From: Frankiaceae bacterium
GTDB taxonomy: Bacteria; Actinomycetota; Actinomycetes; Mycobacteriales; SCTD01
Assembly (NCBI GenBank): GCA_026786045.1
Contig: JAJAYV010000272.1
Span: forward strand, 1-16,477
DNA length: 16,477 nt
Direction: 5' to 3'
Shown here: positions 7,322-14,632 of the stretch, one piece after another
How the letters are laid out: every line of letters starts with the position of its first letter
How positions within the stretch are numbered: the first letter of the stretch is position 1
The notes under the pieces: generated by a model
Databases searched by the model: none
What the model was told of the DNA's origin: nothing
Seen by the model: the letters and a program-made list of their open reading frames with translations, nothing else
Program-made: the position numbers and the translations under genes

Positions 7322-8377
7322 TCATGCTCCTAGGACGCTGGCCAGGTCGAAGAGCACCGGCCGGTCGAGCTGGGCGTACGTGCACGAGGCCGGGTCGCGG
7401 TCGGGCCGCCAGTGCCGGAACTGCGCGGTGTGCCGGAACCGGCTGCCCTCCATGTGGTCGTACGCCACCTCGACCACGAGCTCAGGCCGCAGCGGCACGA
7501 AGCTCATGTCCTTGTCGCGGTTCCAGCGCGACGGCTCGCCACCGGGCGCGCGCTCGGAGGTGCCCTCGCCGAGCCACGGGTGCGGCTCGCCCTCCGGGAG
7601 CAGGTACGGCTGCAGCTCCTCGACCAGCGTCGCGCGCCGCGCCATCGGGAACGACGCAGCCACCCCGACGTGCTGCAGCCTGCCGGCGGCGGCGTCGTAG
7701 AGGCCAAGGACGAGCGAGCCGACCACCGGACCGCTCTTGTGCCAGCGGAAGGCGCCGACGACGCAGTCGACCGTGCGGGCGTGCTTGACCTTGAGCATCG
7801 CCCGCTTGTCGGGGGTGTAGACGCCGCCGAGGGGCTTGGCGATGACCCCGTCGAGGCCGGCACCCTCGAAGACGGTGAACCACTCGCGGGCCACCGCGGG
7901 GTCGGTCGTCATCGGGGTGAGGTGCACCGGGGGCTGTGACGACGAGAGTGCCTGCTCCAAAGCGGTTCTGCGCTCGGACTGCGGACGGTCCATCAGGGAC
8001 TCGCCGTCGAGGGCGAGGAGGTCGAAGGCGACGAAGGACGCCGGCGTCGTCTCGGCCAGCATCCGCACGCGCGAGTCGGCTGGGTGGATGCGCTGCAGCA
8101 GCGCCTCGAAGTCCAGCCCCTCGCCCGCGGCGATGATGATCTCGCCGTCGACGACGCAGCGCTCGGGCAGCTGCGCCTTGATCGCCTCGACGACCTCGGG
8201 GAAGTAGCGGGTCAGCGGCTTCTCGTTGCGGCTGCCGAGCTCGACCTCGTCGCCGTCGCGGAAGATGATGCAGCGGAAGCCGTCCCACTTCGGCTCGTAG
8301 AGGTAGTTGCCCTCGGGCACGTCCGGCACGGACTTGGCGAGCATCGGCTTGACGGGCGGCAGCACAGGCAGGTCCAC
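7322..8377 (-). CDS. ligC: ATP-dependent DNA ligase, LigC type
   Basis: A 351-residue ligase that seals nicks in double-stranded DNA using ATP. The N-terminus MDLPVLPPVKPMLAKSV resembles mycobacterial LigC, and the length is close to that group. The adenylation domain shows motif I KWDGFR with the nucleotide-accepting Lys30, an RNEK stretch, VVDGEIIIA, FVAFDLLALDGE, GLDGVIAKPLGG and the motif V lysines in MLKVKHARTVD. The C-terminal OB-fold follows (GSLVLGLYD; RPELVVEVAYDHMEG). It lacks the polymerase and nuclease domains of LigD. LigC enzymes have been linked to base-excision repair and, in mycobacteria, to backup end-joining; no ku or ligD lies in the window. The GTG start at 8377 follows the upstream stop by 15 bp, and the enzyme is second in the five-gene operon. 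Confidence 0.92.
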   Translation of the reverse strand: MDLPVLPPVKPMLAKSVPDVPEGNYLYEPKWDGFRCIIFRDGDEVELGSRNEKPLTRYFPEVVEAIKAQLPERCVVDGEIIIAAGEGLDFEALLQRIHPADSRVRMLAETTPASFVAFDLLALDGESLMDRPQSERRTALEQALSSSQPPVHLTPMTTDPAVAREWFTVFEGAGLDGVIAKPLGGVYTPDKRAMLKVKHARTVDCVVGAFRWHKSGPVVGSLVLGLYDAAAGRLQHVGVAASFPMARRATLVEELQPYLLPEGEPHPWLGEGTSERAPGGEPSRWNRDKDMSFVPLRPELVVEVAYDHMEGSRFRHTAQFRHWRPDRDPASCTYAQLDRPVLFDLASVLGA

Positions 8378-8392
8378 GAGCAGATCCTGCCC

Positions 8393-8632
8393 TTACTCGA
8401 ACAGCGAGTCGTGCGTGTGGTCCCTCCCGGCGTGCGCGCGCCCGCGCTGCGACCGGCGGCGCTGGAGGACGACGAGGTCCACCACCCCCACGGCCGCCAG
8501 CGCGAACAGGAACAGCGAGGGCCCGACGCCGAAGGCGCGCAGGGTCAGCACGCCGAAGACCAGGCAGATCAGCGTGCCGAAGCCGGCGAGCAGCAGGCGG
8601 AGGTTCAGCGGGCTGTGCGGTGCAACGGTCAT
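8393..8632 (-). CDS. DUF6343-like small membrane protein
   Basis: A 79-residue protein with the short polar start MTVAPHSPLNLRLLLAGFG, two transmembrane helices (about 9-31 and 36-57) and a basic, His/Arg-rich tail (QRRRSQRGRAHAGRDHTHDS). The SPLNLRLLLAGFG opening, two helices ending in VVDLVVLQRR, and the length fit actinobacterial DUF6343 proteins of unknown function; I assign this from memory of the family pattern. It is the first gene of the minus-strand operon (15 bp before ligC) and diverges from the DoxX-like gene across about 45 bp, which must hold both promoters. Confidence 0.65.
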   Translation of the reverse strand: MTVAPHSPLNLRLLLAGFGTLICLVFGVLTLRAFGVGPSLFLFALAAVGVVDLVVLQRRRSQRGRAHAGRDHTHDSLFE

Positions 8633-8676
8633 GCCCCCACCGTGCCCCGCCGCGAGGCCTCCCGCACACTCCGGCC

Positions 8677-9042
8677 GTGGATCTCGCGCGCGTGTCGCCG
8701 TACGCCCTGGCCGCCGTGCTCGGCGGGGCGGGCGTGCTGCACTTCGTCAGCCCCGGCTTCTACGAGGCCCTGATCCCGTCGTTCCTGCCTGCCCCGCGGG
8801 CCTGGATCTACGGCAGCGGCGTGGTCGAGCTCGTCTGCGCCGCGCTGGTCGCCCTGCCGCGGACGCGGCGGGTGGGCGGCTTCGCCAGCGCCGCGCTGCT
8901 GGTGGCCGTCTTCCCGGGCAACGTCTGGATGGCGTACGAGCCCGGCGACGTGCCGCGCTGGGTCGCCTTGGCGCGGCTGCCCCTGCAGGTCCCGCTGGTG
9001 CTGTGGGCGCTGCAGGTCGCGCGGCGCGCTCAGACCGACTGA
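8677..9042 (+). CDS. DoxX-like membrane protein
   Basis: A 121-residue four-helix membrane protein. Signatures are GGAGVLHFVSPGFYEALIP (about 16-34), the SGVVELVCAALVALPRTRRV segment (about 46-65) and LLVAVFPGNVWMAYEP (about 73-88); the near-invariant Phe-Pro-x-Asn is typical of DoxX-like proteins. Their biochemical role is poorly defined, and some take part in redox or membrane stress complexes. I chose the GTG at 8677: an upstream ATG at 8620 would overlap the divergent DUF6343-like gene and add a non-homologous Pro/Arg stretch. Its last 13 bp overlap the end of the convergent kinase gene. Confidence 0.85.
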   Translation: MDLARVSPYALAAVLGGAGVLHFVSPGFYEALIPSFLPAPRAWIYGSGVVELVCAALVALPRTRRVGGFASAALLVAVFPGNVWMAYEPGDVPRWVALARLPLQVPLVLWALQVARRAQTD

Positions 9043-10079
9043 TCAGCCAGGGTCGTCCGGCCGATCTGAACGAGCGGGGCGATCCGCTCCTCGATGCCGT
9101 CGAAGCCCTCGCCCAGCATCGCGCCGCCCTGCACGCGCGCCACGATCCCGGCGCACACGACGGCGAGCTTCCACGCGGCGAACGCGGCATACCAGGGCAG
9201 TGGGGTCAGGTCGAGGCCGGTCCGGGCGGCGTAGAGCTCGGCCACCTGGGCGCGGGTCGGGAAGCCCTCCAGCACGGTCGCGGCGGGCACGACGGTCGCC
9301 GAGGTGCGGGCGCCCGCGTCGTCGGCCTGCGACCAGTAGCCGAGCAGGATGCCGAGGTCGGCCAGCGGGTCGCCCAGAGTCGACATCTCCCAGTCCAGGA
9401 CCGCCGCGATCCGGCCCGGCTCGGTCGGGTGCAGGATCGTGTTGTCCAGCCGGTAGTCGCCGTGCACGATCGTGTTCCGCTGCGTGGCCGGCACCTGGGC
9501 GGCCAGGTCCGTGGCGAGCGCGTCGAGCTCCTCGTGGCCCTTGATCCGGGTGGCCTCCCACTGCTTGCCCCAGCGCCGCACCTGCCGCTCGAGGTAGCCG
9601 TCCGGCCGTCCGAAGCCCTCGAGCCCCACGCTCGCCGGGTCGACCTCGTGCAGCGAGGCGAGCACCTCGACCAGGCCCTCGCCGATCGCGCGGCGCCGCA
9701 CGGGTTCGTCGGCGTAGCCCGGCGGCAGGTACTCGCGGCAGACGTGGCCCTCGACCCGCTCCATGACGTAGAACGGCTGGCCCAGCACCTCGGCGTCGGT
9801 GCACAGGTGCAGCATCTGCGGCACCGGGACGGCGGTGCCGGTGAGCGCCGACATGACGGTGTGCTCGCGCACCATGTCGTGGGCGGTCGGCAGGACGTGG
9901 CCGAGCGGCGGCCGGCGCAGGATCACCGAGCCCGCGGAGCTGTCGATGCGAAAGGTCAGGTTGCTCTTGCCGCCGGCGATGAGCGTGACCGAGCAGTCCT
10001 GCCAGGCCGGGTCGTCGAGGGCAGCGGCGAGGTGCGGGCCGATGACGGTCGCGTCGGCGCCAGCTGTCAGGGTCGTCAT
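9030..10079 (-). CDS. Aminoglycoside-phosphotransferase-like kinase (acyl-CoA dehydrogenase-associated type)
   Basis: A 349-residue protein of the APH/choline-kinase fold. It has an N-lobe with LIAGGKSNLTFRID (33-46) and VILRRPP (52-58). The catalytic loop is HGDYRLDN (206-213), with Asp208 as catalytic base and Asn213 for metal. The metal-binding DWEMSTLGDPLADLG motif (229-243) stands in for DFG. The GGxSNLT and DWEMSTLGDPLADLG motifs are typical of the subfamily related to the N-terminal domain of human ACAD10/11, which phosphorylates hydroxyacyl-CoA intermediates in fatty-acid degradation, rather than drug-resistance enzymes. Two ATGs, 10079 and 10091, are close; I prefer 10079 (MTTLTAGADA). 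Open frame further upstream is antisense to the acidic ORF. It converges with the DoxX-like gene and diverges from the acidic ORF by 54 bp. Confidence 0.9.
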   Translation of the reverse strand: MTTLTAGADATVIGPHLAAALDDPAWQDCSVTLIAGGKSNLTFRIDSSAGSVILRRPPLGHVLPTAHDMVREHTVMSALTGTAVPVPQMLHLCTDAEVLGQPFYVMERVEGHVCREYLPPGYADEPVRRRAIGEGLVEVLASLHEVDPASVGLEGFGRPDGYLERQVRRWGKQWEATRIKGHEELDALATDLAAQVPATQRNTIVHGDYRLDNTILHPTEPGRIAAVLDWEMSTLGDPLADLGILLGYWSQADDAGARTSATVVPAATVLEGFPTRAQVAELYAARTGLDLTPLPWYAAFAAWKLAVVCAGIVARVQGGAMLGEGFDGIEERIAPLVQIGRTTLADQSV

Positions 10080-10133
10080 GCGCCGCACCATAGACGGCGT
10101 GATGGAGGCCCCCGCCGGGGTAGGGGGAACGGC

Positions 10134-10343
10134 ATGACCGACTCGCAGCCCGACCCCGACCTGACCGGCGCCGGCCTCAGCGCCACCGGCAAGACCGCCG
10201 ACCAGTTCTCCCCCGGCGACGAAAGCCCCGGCACCACCTACGGCGACCCGGGGGGCACCGGGTCGGCCGAACAGGAAGTCGTCGGCGCCGACCCGGAGCA
10301 GGACGCGGCGCAGGACGCTGAGGGCGACGTCGAGGGGTCCTGA
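10134..10343 (+). CDS. Small acidic disordered protein
   Basis: A 69-residue protein, strongly acidic and rich in Asp, Glu, Gly, Pro and Thr, with almost no hydrophobic core, hence probably disordered. There are no cysteines and I recognise no domain. The ATG at 10134 is preceded by a purine-rich GGGGGAA stretch that serves as a ribosome site, which favours a real gene over an accidental frame. It lies 25 bp before the ZapE-like start, so the two are probably co-transcribed. Function unknown. Confidence 0.6.
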   Translation: MTDSQPDPDLTGAGLSATGKTADQFSPGDESPGTTYGDPGGTGSAEQEVVGADPEQDAAQDAEGDVEGS

Positions 10344-10368
10344 CCGAGGGCGCCTAGGCTCGCTGCCC

Positions 10369-11376
10369 GTGCCTGCCCCGCGCCTGGTCGACCGCTCGCC
10401 GGTCGTGCCCCCGGAGACCCTCGTGGCCGGCATGGTCCCCCCGCCGCGCTTTGCGGACGCCCGGTTCTCGACCTACCTGCCGGACCCCGACCACCCGTCG
10501 CAGGCGCGCGCGGTCACGGTGTTGCAGCAGTTCGCCGGCACCTTCGAACCACCGCGCAAGGGCCTTTTCGGCAGGACCAAGGCCCCCGACGGCCGACCCG
10601 GGGTCTACCTGGACGGCGGCTACGGCGTCGGCAAGACCCACCTGCTGGCCTCGCTCTGGCACGAGGCTCCGGAACCGCGGGCGTACGGCACGTTCGTCGA
10701 GCTGACGCATCTGGTCGGCGCGCTGGGCTTCGCAGGGACGGTCGAGGCGCTGAGCAGGCACCGGCTGCTCGCGATCGACGAGTTCGAGCTCGACGACCCG
10801 GGCGACACGGTCCTGGTCTCGACCCTGCTGTCCAAGCTCGTCGGCGCGGGCGTGCGGGTCGCCGCCACCTCCAACACCCTGCCCGGCTCGCTGGGCGAGG
10901 GGCGCTTCGCCGCGCAGGACTTCCTTCGCGAGATCCAGTCACTGTCACGGCACTTCGAGCCGGTACGGGTCGAGGGCGAGGACTACCGGCACCGCGGCCT
11001 GCCGTCGGCCCCGCCGCCCGTCGACGACGACCAGGTGGTGCGGCGGGCCGAGCAGACCACCGGCGCCACCTGTGACGCCTTCGCCGACCTGGTGCGTCAC
11101 CTGTCGGAGCTGCACCCGTCCCGCTACGGCGCGCTCGTCGACGAGGTGGCGCTCGTCGGGCTGACGGGCGTGACGCCTGTGCACGACCAGGCAGCCGCGC
11201 TGCGGCTCGTCGTTCTCGCCGACCGGCTGTACGACCGGGACGTGCCGGTGCTGTCCAGCGGCGCGCCGCTGGACGAGCTCTTCCCGCAGGAGCTGCTCAA
11301 GGGCGGCTACCGCAAGAAGTACCTGCGGGCAGTCTCTCGGCTCACCGCGTTGGCGCGAGGGGCGCAGGCCTCCTGA
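10369..11376 (+). CDS. zapE: ZapE/AFG1-like P-loop ATPase
   Basis: A 335-residue AAA+-type ATPase of the AFG1/ZapE family. The E. coli member acts at the division ring; in actinobacteria the role is less clear. Features are an N-terminal PPPRFADARFSTY motif (24-36), Walker A GGYGVGKTH (83-91), Walker B LLAIDEFELDDP (133-144), sensor-1-like VAATSNTLP (about 168-176), then FLREIQSLSRHFEPVRVEGEDYRHR and the C-terminal YRKKYLRAVSRL. The length matches the family. The GTG at 10369 is the first plausible start. It marks the end of the conserved block: everything downstream looks like mobile-element material. Confidence 0.9.
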   Translation: MPAPRLVDRSPVVPPETLVAGMVPPPRFADARFSTYLPDPDHPSQARAVTVLQQFAGTFEPPRKGLFGRTKAPDGRPGVYLDGGYGVGKTHLLASLWHEAPEPRAYGTFVELTHLVGALGFAGTVEALSRHRLLAIDEFELDDPGDTVLVSTLLSKLVGAGVRVAATSNTLPGSLGEGRFAAQDFLREIQSLSRHFEPVRVEGEDYRHRGLPSAPPPVDDDQVVRRAEQTTGATCDAFADLVRHLSELHPSRYGALVDEVALVGLTGVTPVHDQAAALRLVVLADRLYDRDVPVLSSGAPLDELFPQELLKGGYRKKYLRAVSRLTALARGAQAS

Positions 11377-11441
11377 CCTGCGCAGATGCTTAACGCCCCA
11401 CCACCCACAGGGTCCGCTTCGATTGGCAGGCTAACCGCTCG

Positions 11442-11867
11442 CTAACCACCGGCGCCGTCCGAGGTCGCGACAGTGCAATCTGCATTGCGTGCGCTCCTGC
11501 CTTCATCACCGGCTGCACCGTGTCCCCAGTTCATCGACGGATGCGCCGGGTGGGCCGCCGGCCACGCTTGCAACGCGTCGCGGTCCTCGTCGGTCGCCTC
11601 GACGCTGTCCTGCGCTCGAGCGAAGGGCAGCGCGTACTCACGGCTGAGCATCCGCAGCGCCGTCTGTGCCTCAGCGGACGCGAACGCGACGTTGGGGTCC
11701 TTCGCGATCGACTGATCAGCTCCCGAAGGCGCTCGAGATCGAAGTCGATGCGCCGCTCGCGGTAGATGGACTCGGTGTTCGCCTTCGCCTGTCGGTTCGA
11801 GAGCCTTGATGGACCAGGCCGCGTGGCCGGCGGCGACCACAGTGCCGACCGTTCCAACGGCAGTCAG
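11442..11867 (-). pseudogene. Small integrase-linked membrane protein with two compensating frameshifts
   Basis: Starting right after the integrase stop, in the same frame, the sequence reads as a hydrophobic segment (LTAVGTVGTVVAAGHAAWSI). In the frame as written it then turns into a His/Arg/Pro-rich stretch with A/T-rich wobble positions (about 11795-11713). Over exactly that interval the neighbouring frame is coding-like (RQAKANTESIYRERR, IDFDLERLRELI) with almost all G/C wobble bases. The original frame becomes good again afterwards (SIAKDPNVAFASAEAQTALR, LSREYALPFARAQDSVEATD). The ancestral protein was thus probably one transmembrane helix plus a helical cytoplasmic part, with a +1 shift near 11795 undone near 11712. 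The start is unclear (GTG at 11840 is possible). Family unknown; its position suggests it came with the integrase. Confidence 0.5.
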
Positions 11868-11873
11868 CTTCGC

Positions 11874-13040
11874 TCAAGTAAAGAGCCCGGCCACACGATC
11901 TGCGGCGTCCCGGTCCATGCCCTCACTGACGTGGCTGTACAAGTTGAGCGTGATGCCGATGTTCGCGTGCCCGAGGCGCTCGCTCACGACCTTGGGATGG
12001 ACGCCCGCCTCGAGTGCAAGCGTGGCGTAAGTGTGCCGCAGGTCGTGCACCCGGACGTGGGGGAGCTCGGCCTGCCTCGCCCGCACCGTCAGCTGCTGAC
12101 CGATCGTCGACGGGTTGAGCGGGCTGCCGTCCTCCCGGACGAAGACGAGGCCGTGGTCCTGCCAGTCCCCACCCCAGGCCATCCGCTCCTGCAGCTGCAG
12201 CGTCCGGTGAAGGCGCAGCGCCTCGACGGTCCCCGCGTCAAGGGACAGCCGCCGTGACTTCGCCGACGCGTCCTTCCGTCCCTTCGGCGTCCCCACCGTC
12301 CAGACTCCGCCGACGAAGTTCCCCGTCTGGCGCACGGACAGGGAAGCTCGGTCGAAGTCAACGTCCTGCCAGCGCAGCGCCGCGACCTCTCCACGGCGCA
12401 TGCCAGCCGTGAGGAACAGCCGCCACATCGCGGCGAGCCGCTCACCGTCGACGTGCCGCAGGAACTTCGACGCCTGCTCGCGCGACCACGTGTGCATCTC
12501 CGGAGTGTTCCGAGCTGGCGCCTTGACCTTCGCAGCCGGGTTCGCTGCAAGCAGACCGTCGTTGACCGCGTCGGACAGCGCCTTGCTCAGCACTTGGTGC
12601 ACGAGCTGCACCGTGGAGGGCGACAAGCCCTTGTCGTCCTGCAGCGCGCGGTAGGCCGCCTTGATCTGCGGTGGCGTGAGGTGCTGCATCCGCAGCCGGC
12701 CCAGCGCCGGTATCAAGTGCGAGTCCACGACGCGCCGGTAGGCCTCGATCGTCGCCGGCTTGCGATCGAGGCCGGCCAGCCAGGTCCTCAGGTGCATGGC
12801 GACCGTCGTCGCGTCCGGCTTCGTGAAGGTGCCGTCCCCGACGTCGGTGAGCGCCTTGGCCAGTGCGCGCTCGGCCTCCTTCTTCGTCATGAAGCCGCTC
12901 CGGGTGATCTGACGTCGCTTCCCGTCCTCGCCGCGGGGCTGGTCCAGCCAGAAGGCGTAGGGGTGGGCGCAGGTCTTGCCCGCGCACTTCGGCTGGCCTG
13001 GCTTGGGTGCCGGGCACCGCCGCTTGACGTGTCCCCTCAT
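11874..13040 (-). CDS. int: Tyrosine site-specific recombinase (phage/ICE-type integrase)
   Basis: A complete 388-residue integrase that catalyses integration and excision of a mobile element by strand exchange through a DNA-phosphotyrosine link. The N-terminal arm-binding region carries a Cys/His cluster (RRCPAPKPGQPKCAGKTCAH, residues 7-26). A SAM-like core-binding domain spans about 75-175 (TTVAMHLRTWLAGL; YRRVVDSHLIPALG). The catalytic domain has Arg215 (GMRRGE), probable Lys253 (TPKGRKDASAKSRR), His332 and Arg335 (HDLRHTYA), His358 (LGHANI) and nucleophile Tyr368 (NLYSHV), so all catalytic residues are present. The ATG at 13040 has an AGGAG-type ribosome site about 6-10 bp upstream. The end closest to zapE may be near an attachment site, but I found no tRNA or clear att repeat. 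No excisionase is recognisable upstream. Confidence 0.94.
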   Translation of the reverse strand: MRGHVKRRCPAPKPGQPKCAGKTCAHPYAFWLDQPRGEDGKRRQITRSGFMTKKEAERALAKALTDVGDGTFTKPDATTVAMHLRTWLAGLDRKPATIEAYRRVVDSHLIPALGRLRMQHLTPPQIKAAYRALQDDKGLSPSTVQLVHQVLSKALSDAVNDGLLAANPAAKVKAPARNTPEMHTWSREQASKFLRHVDGERLAAMWRLFLTAGMRRGEVAALRWQDVDFDRASLSVRQTGNFVGGVWTVGTPKGRKDASAKSRRLSLDAGTVEALRLHRTLQLQERMAWGGDWQDHGLVFVREDGSPLNPSTIGQQLTVRARQAELPHVRVHDLRHTYATLALEAGVHPKVVSERLGHANIGITLNLYSHVSEGMDRDAADRVAGLFT

Positions 13041-14144
13041 CGCTTCTCCTCTGGACGGACACCGGCGCGGCCGGGTCCTGCTGGCGTGGGGTAGGTAGCT
13101 CAGCTGGCAACGCCGGCGGTGCGGTGCTTGCGGTCATACCACTGATAGGTGGGCGACGGGTGGGCGCTGGGACGAGCGGGCCGCCGGGTTCCCCTTCCCC
13201 GAGCACCCTTGCCCGTTGCCTCCCAGAACCTTGCCCGCGGCGCGGGCCGGCCTGTCGCCGCCGGAGGTGAGGGCGACCCGGGGCGTCCAGGGCAAGGCTC
13301 GAGTCCTCGGTGCTTGCCCGTTTACCGGGCGGCCCTTGTAAGGAGCCGACCCAGGCATCTCCGCCTTGTCCCAGGCCGTTAGGAATCAACGCAGGGCCGA
13401 CGGGGTCGCTGGGCGGTTGCTCGCGTCAGGCCGTCCGGTCTGGCCCTGCTCGAGCCGCGGCCCGGTGACTCTACGGGTACGAGCAGGTGCTTCCGGAGGA
13501 GGACCAGCGGGTGCAGCTGCCGCTGCGCGGGTGGCTGCAGCGGGGAGGTGGCGCTGGTGGCGAACGCCCGCTAGTCCGCGCCGTCGCGGCCGAATCGGGA
13601 TCCTGCGCGCCGGTCGCCGAGCATCCGCTCATGGCCGCTGAGCGCTGGCGCCCGGGGGTGGGCCCTGCCTCCTTCGCGTTCTGGGCGGCCCGAAGTGCAG
13701 CACTCGCTGGACCTACCTACACCGCTTCGAACCCTGCGGATTAAGAGTCGCGTGGGGCCCGACAGGCTGGGTGTTCTGCGCCGGTCAGACGCTGCGAAAG
13801 CGGACAATCCGCGGCTATGCACCCGGCTTGGTCCGGTCCAGGCAGGCGCGAACGGTTGGCGCTGAACACATCCTGAACACTTGATCTGGCCTCGTGAAAG
13901 CCACGGGCCGGTGGGTCGAGCGTCTGAGTGTCGCTTCAACCGCTGCGGTGCTTGCTTCGCGCAGAGCCGCAGTCACTGCCCCTTAACGGCCAGCTGCCAC
14001 CATGGAAGGTAACGCCGCCGCATCCGCTCAGGTTGAGCCAGCTAGCTCTGACGCGGTTGGGCCACGTGACCTTGACAGAGCCAGCCAAAGCCCGGCGGAG
14101 CCGTTCCGTCTCGCTGGTGACACGCCAAGGCTGGGGCTGATGCA
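13041..14144. other. About 1.1 kb with no convincing gene, upstream of the integrase
   Basis: Several frames are open on both strands but none shows a recognisable domain, and most are Arg/Pro/Ser-rich as expected by chance at this GC. Two frames deserve mention. A 74-residue minus-strand frame at 13134-13358 starts with an ATG behind an AAGGCGGAG ribosome-like site, where an excisionase often sits, but it has no helix-turn-helix motif. A plus-strand stretch around 13472-13550 reads YGYEQVLPEEDQRVQLPLRG, possibly a gene remnant. Three copies of CTTGCCCG lie at 13208, 13230 and 13313, with an inverted GGGCAAGG at 13290. The part from about 13740 to 14140 is less GC-rich than its surroundings. 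Confidence 0.4.
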
Positions 14145-14421
14145 TCAGATCGGCCATCTCCGAGCGCGGGCGTGTCGAGGGCGTCGGGTACCGATCGAGC
14201 GAGCCGGTCGGGCTTTGGTGACCACAAGGCTGTCGCCGGGTCGGCAGGCGGCGAGGGCCTCCCGCAGGCCGGGACGCTGGCGGTGGGTGCCGGTGATGCC
14301 GTGGTCGACGTAGATGCGGTCGGGCTGGACGTCGAGTGCCGCGAGCGCCTGCCGCTGAGCAGTGAGGTCCTGGGCGTCGGTGCTGACCCGGGCATAGCCG
14401 ATCTTGCACGGCAAGAGCATC
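14145..14421 (-). pseudogene. Serine recombinase/resolvase N-terminal fragment, frameshifted
   Basis: From ATG 14421 the frame reads as the start of a resolvase/invertase catalytic domain: KIGYARVSTDAQDLTAQRQA with the nucleophile serine in YARVST (residue 13), RIYVDHGITGT, and RPGLREALAACRPGDSLVVTK (ending at residue 69, about 14215). The expected next motif, DRLARSVPDALD, is present but in the neighbouring frame (about 14212-14175). This fits one extra base in the ACCAAAGCCC stretch. After that neither frame resembles a resolvase: the rest of the catalytic core and the DNA-binding domain are missing. Intact enzymes are about 180-200 residues, so this is roughly the first 85. It marks a degraded transposon or plasmid resolution system next to the integrase. 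Confidence 0.8.
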
Positions 14422-14576
14422 ACCGGTTGTCCCGCCCTCACCGGGCAGTTGTGCGGGCGGATTGTACGAAACGGCGCTGACGCTGGTGGAGAAGTGTCCA
14501 GTGGGGGAGCGGGCGTTCCCCTGTCGCCGCGGGGCCTCGTCCCGCAGGCTAGCCACCGATCCACGCCGACATGAAC

Positions 14577-14615
14577 TGCATGAGGCCCCCGGCGAGATGC
14601 CGGAGGCCTCATGCA
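14577..14615 (-). terminator. Strong hairpin downstream of the carboxypeptidase gene
   Basis: A near-perfect inverted repeat of 39 bp: arms TGCATGAGGCC and GGCCTCATGCA (11 bp, exact), one C/A mismatch, then CCGGC/GCCGG around a 5-base GAGAT loop. It starts 18 bp beyond the stop of the minus-strand M14 carboxypeptidase gene, where an intrinsic terminator is expected. No T-run follows on the minus strand, which is common for actinobacterial terminators. It may also stop read-through into the resolvase fragment. Confidence 0.75.
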
Positions 14616-14632
14616 AGTGGTCGTGCTGTGGA

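Noticed and set aside
8307..10133. Plus-strand open frame running across the ligase and kinase genes into the acidic ORF
   Set aside because: It is antisense to clearly identified genes and Arg/Ala/His-rich. Only the last 69 codons, from ATG 10134, have their own ribosome site and lie outside other genes.
13096..13180. Complete tRNA gene starting at the TAGCTCAGCTGG word
   Set aside because: No TTCGA-type T-arm, anticodon stem or matching acceptor stem can be folded in the following 80 bases.
13134..13358. 74-residue minus-strand frame as an excisionase
   Set aside because: The position and ribosome-like site fit, but there is no helix-turn-helix or winged-helix signature, and alternative frames look equally plausible.
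12442..13389. Long minus-strand frame overlapping the integrase
   Set aside because: Its translation over the integrase is low-complexity Arg/Ala/Gly, the usual shadow of a high-GC gene; the integrase frame carries all catalytic motifs.
13720..13745. TTCGAACC near 13725 as a tRNA T-loop
   Set aside because: The flanking five-base stems do not pair on either strand.
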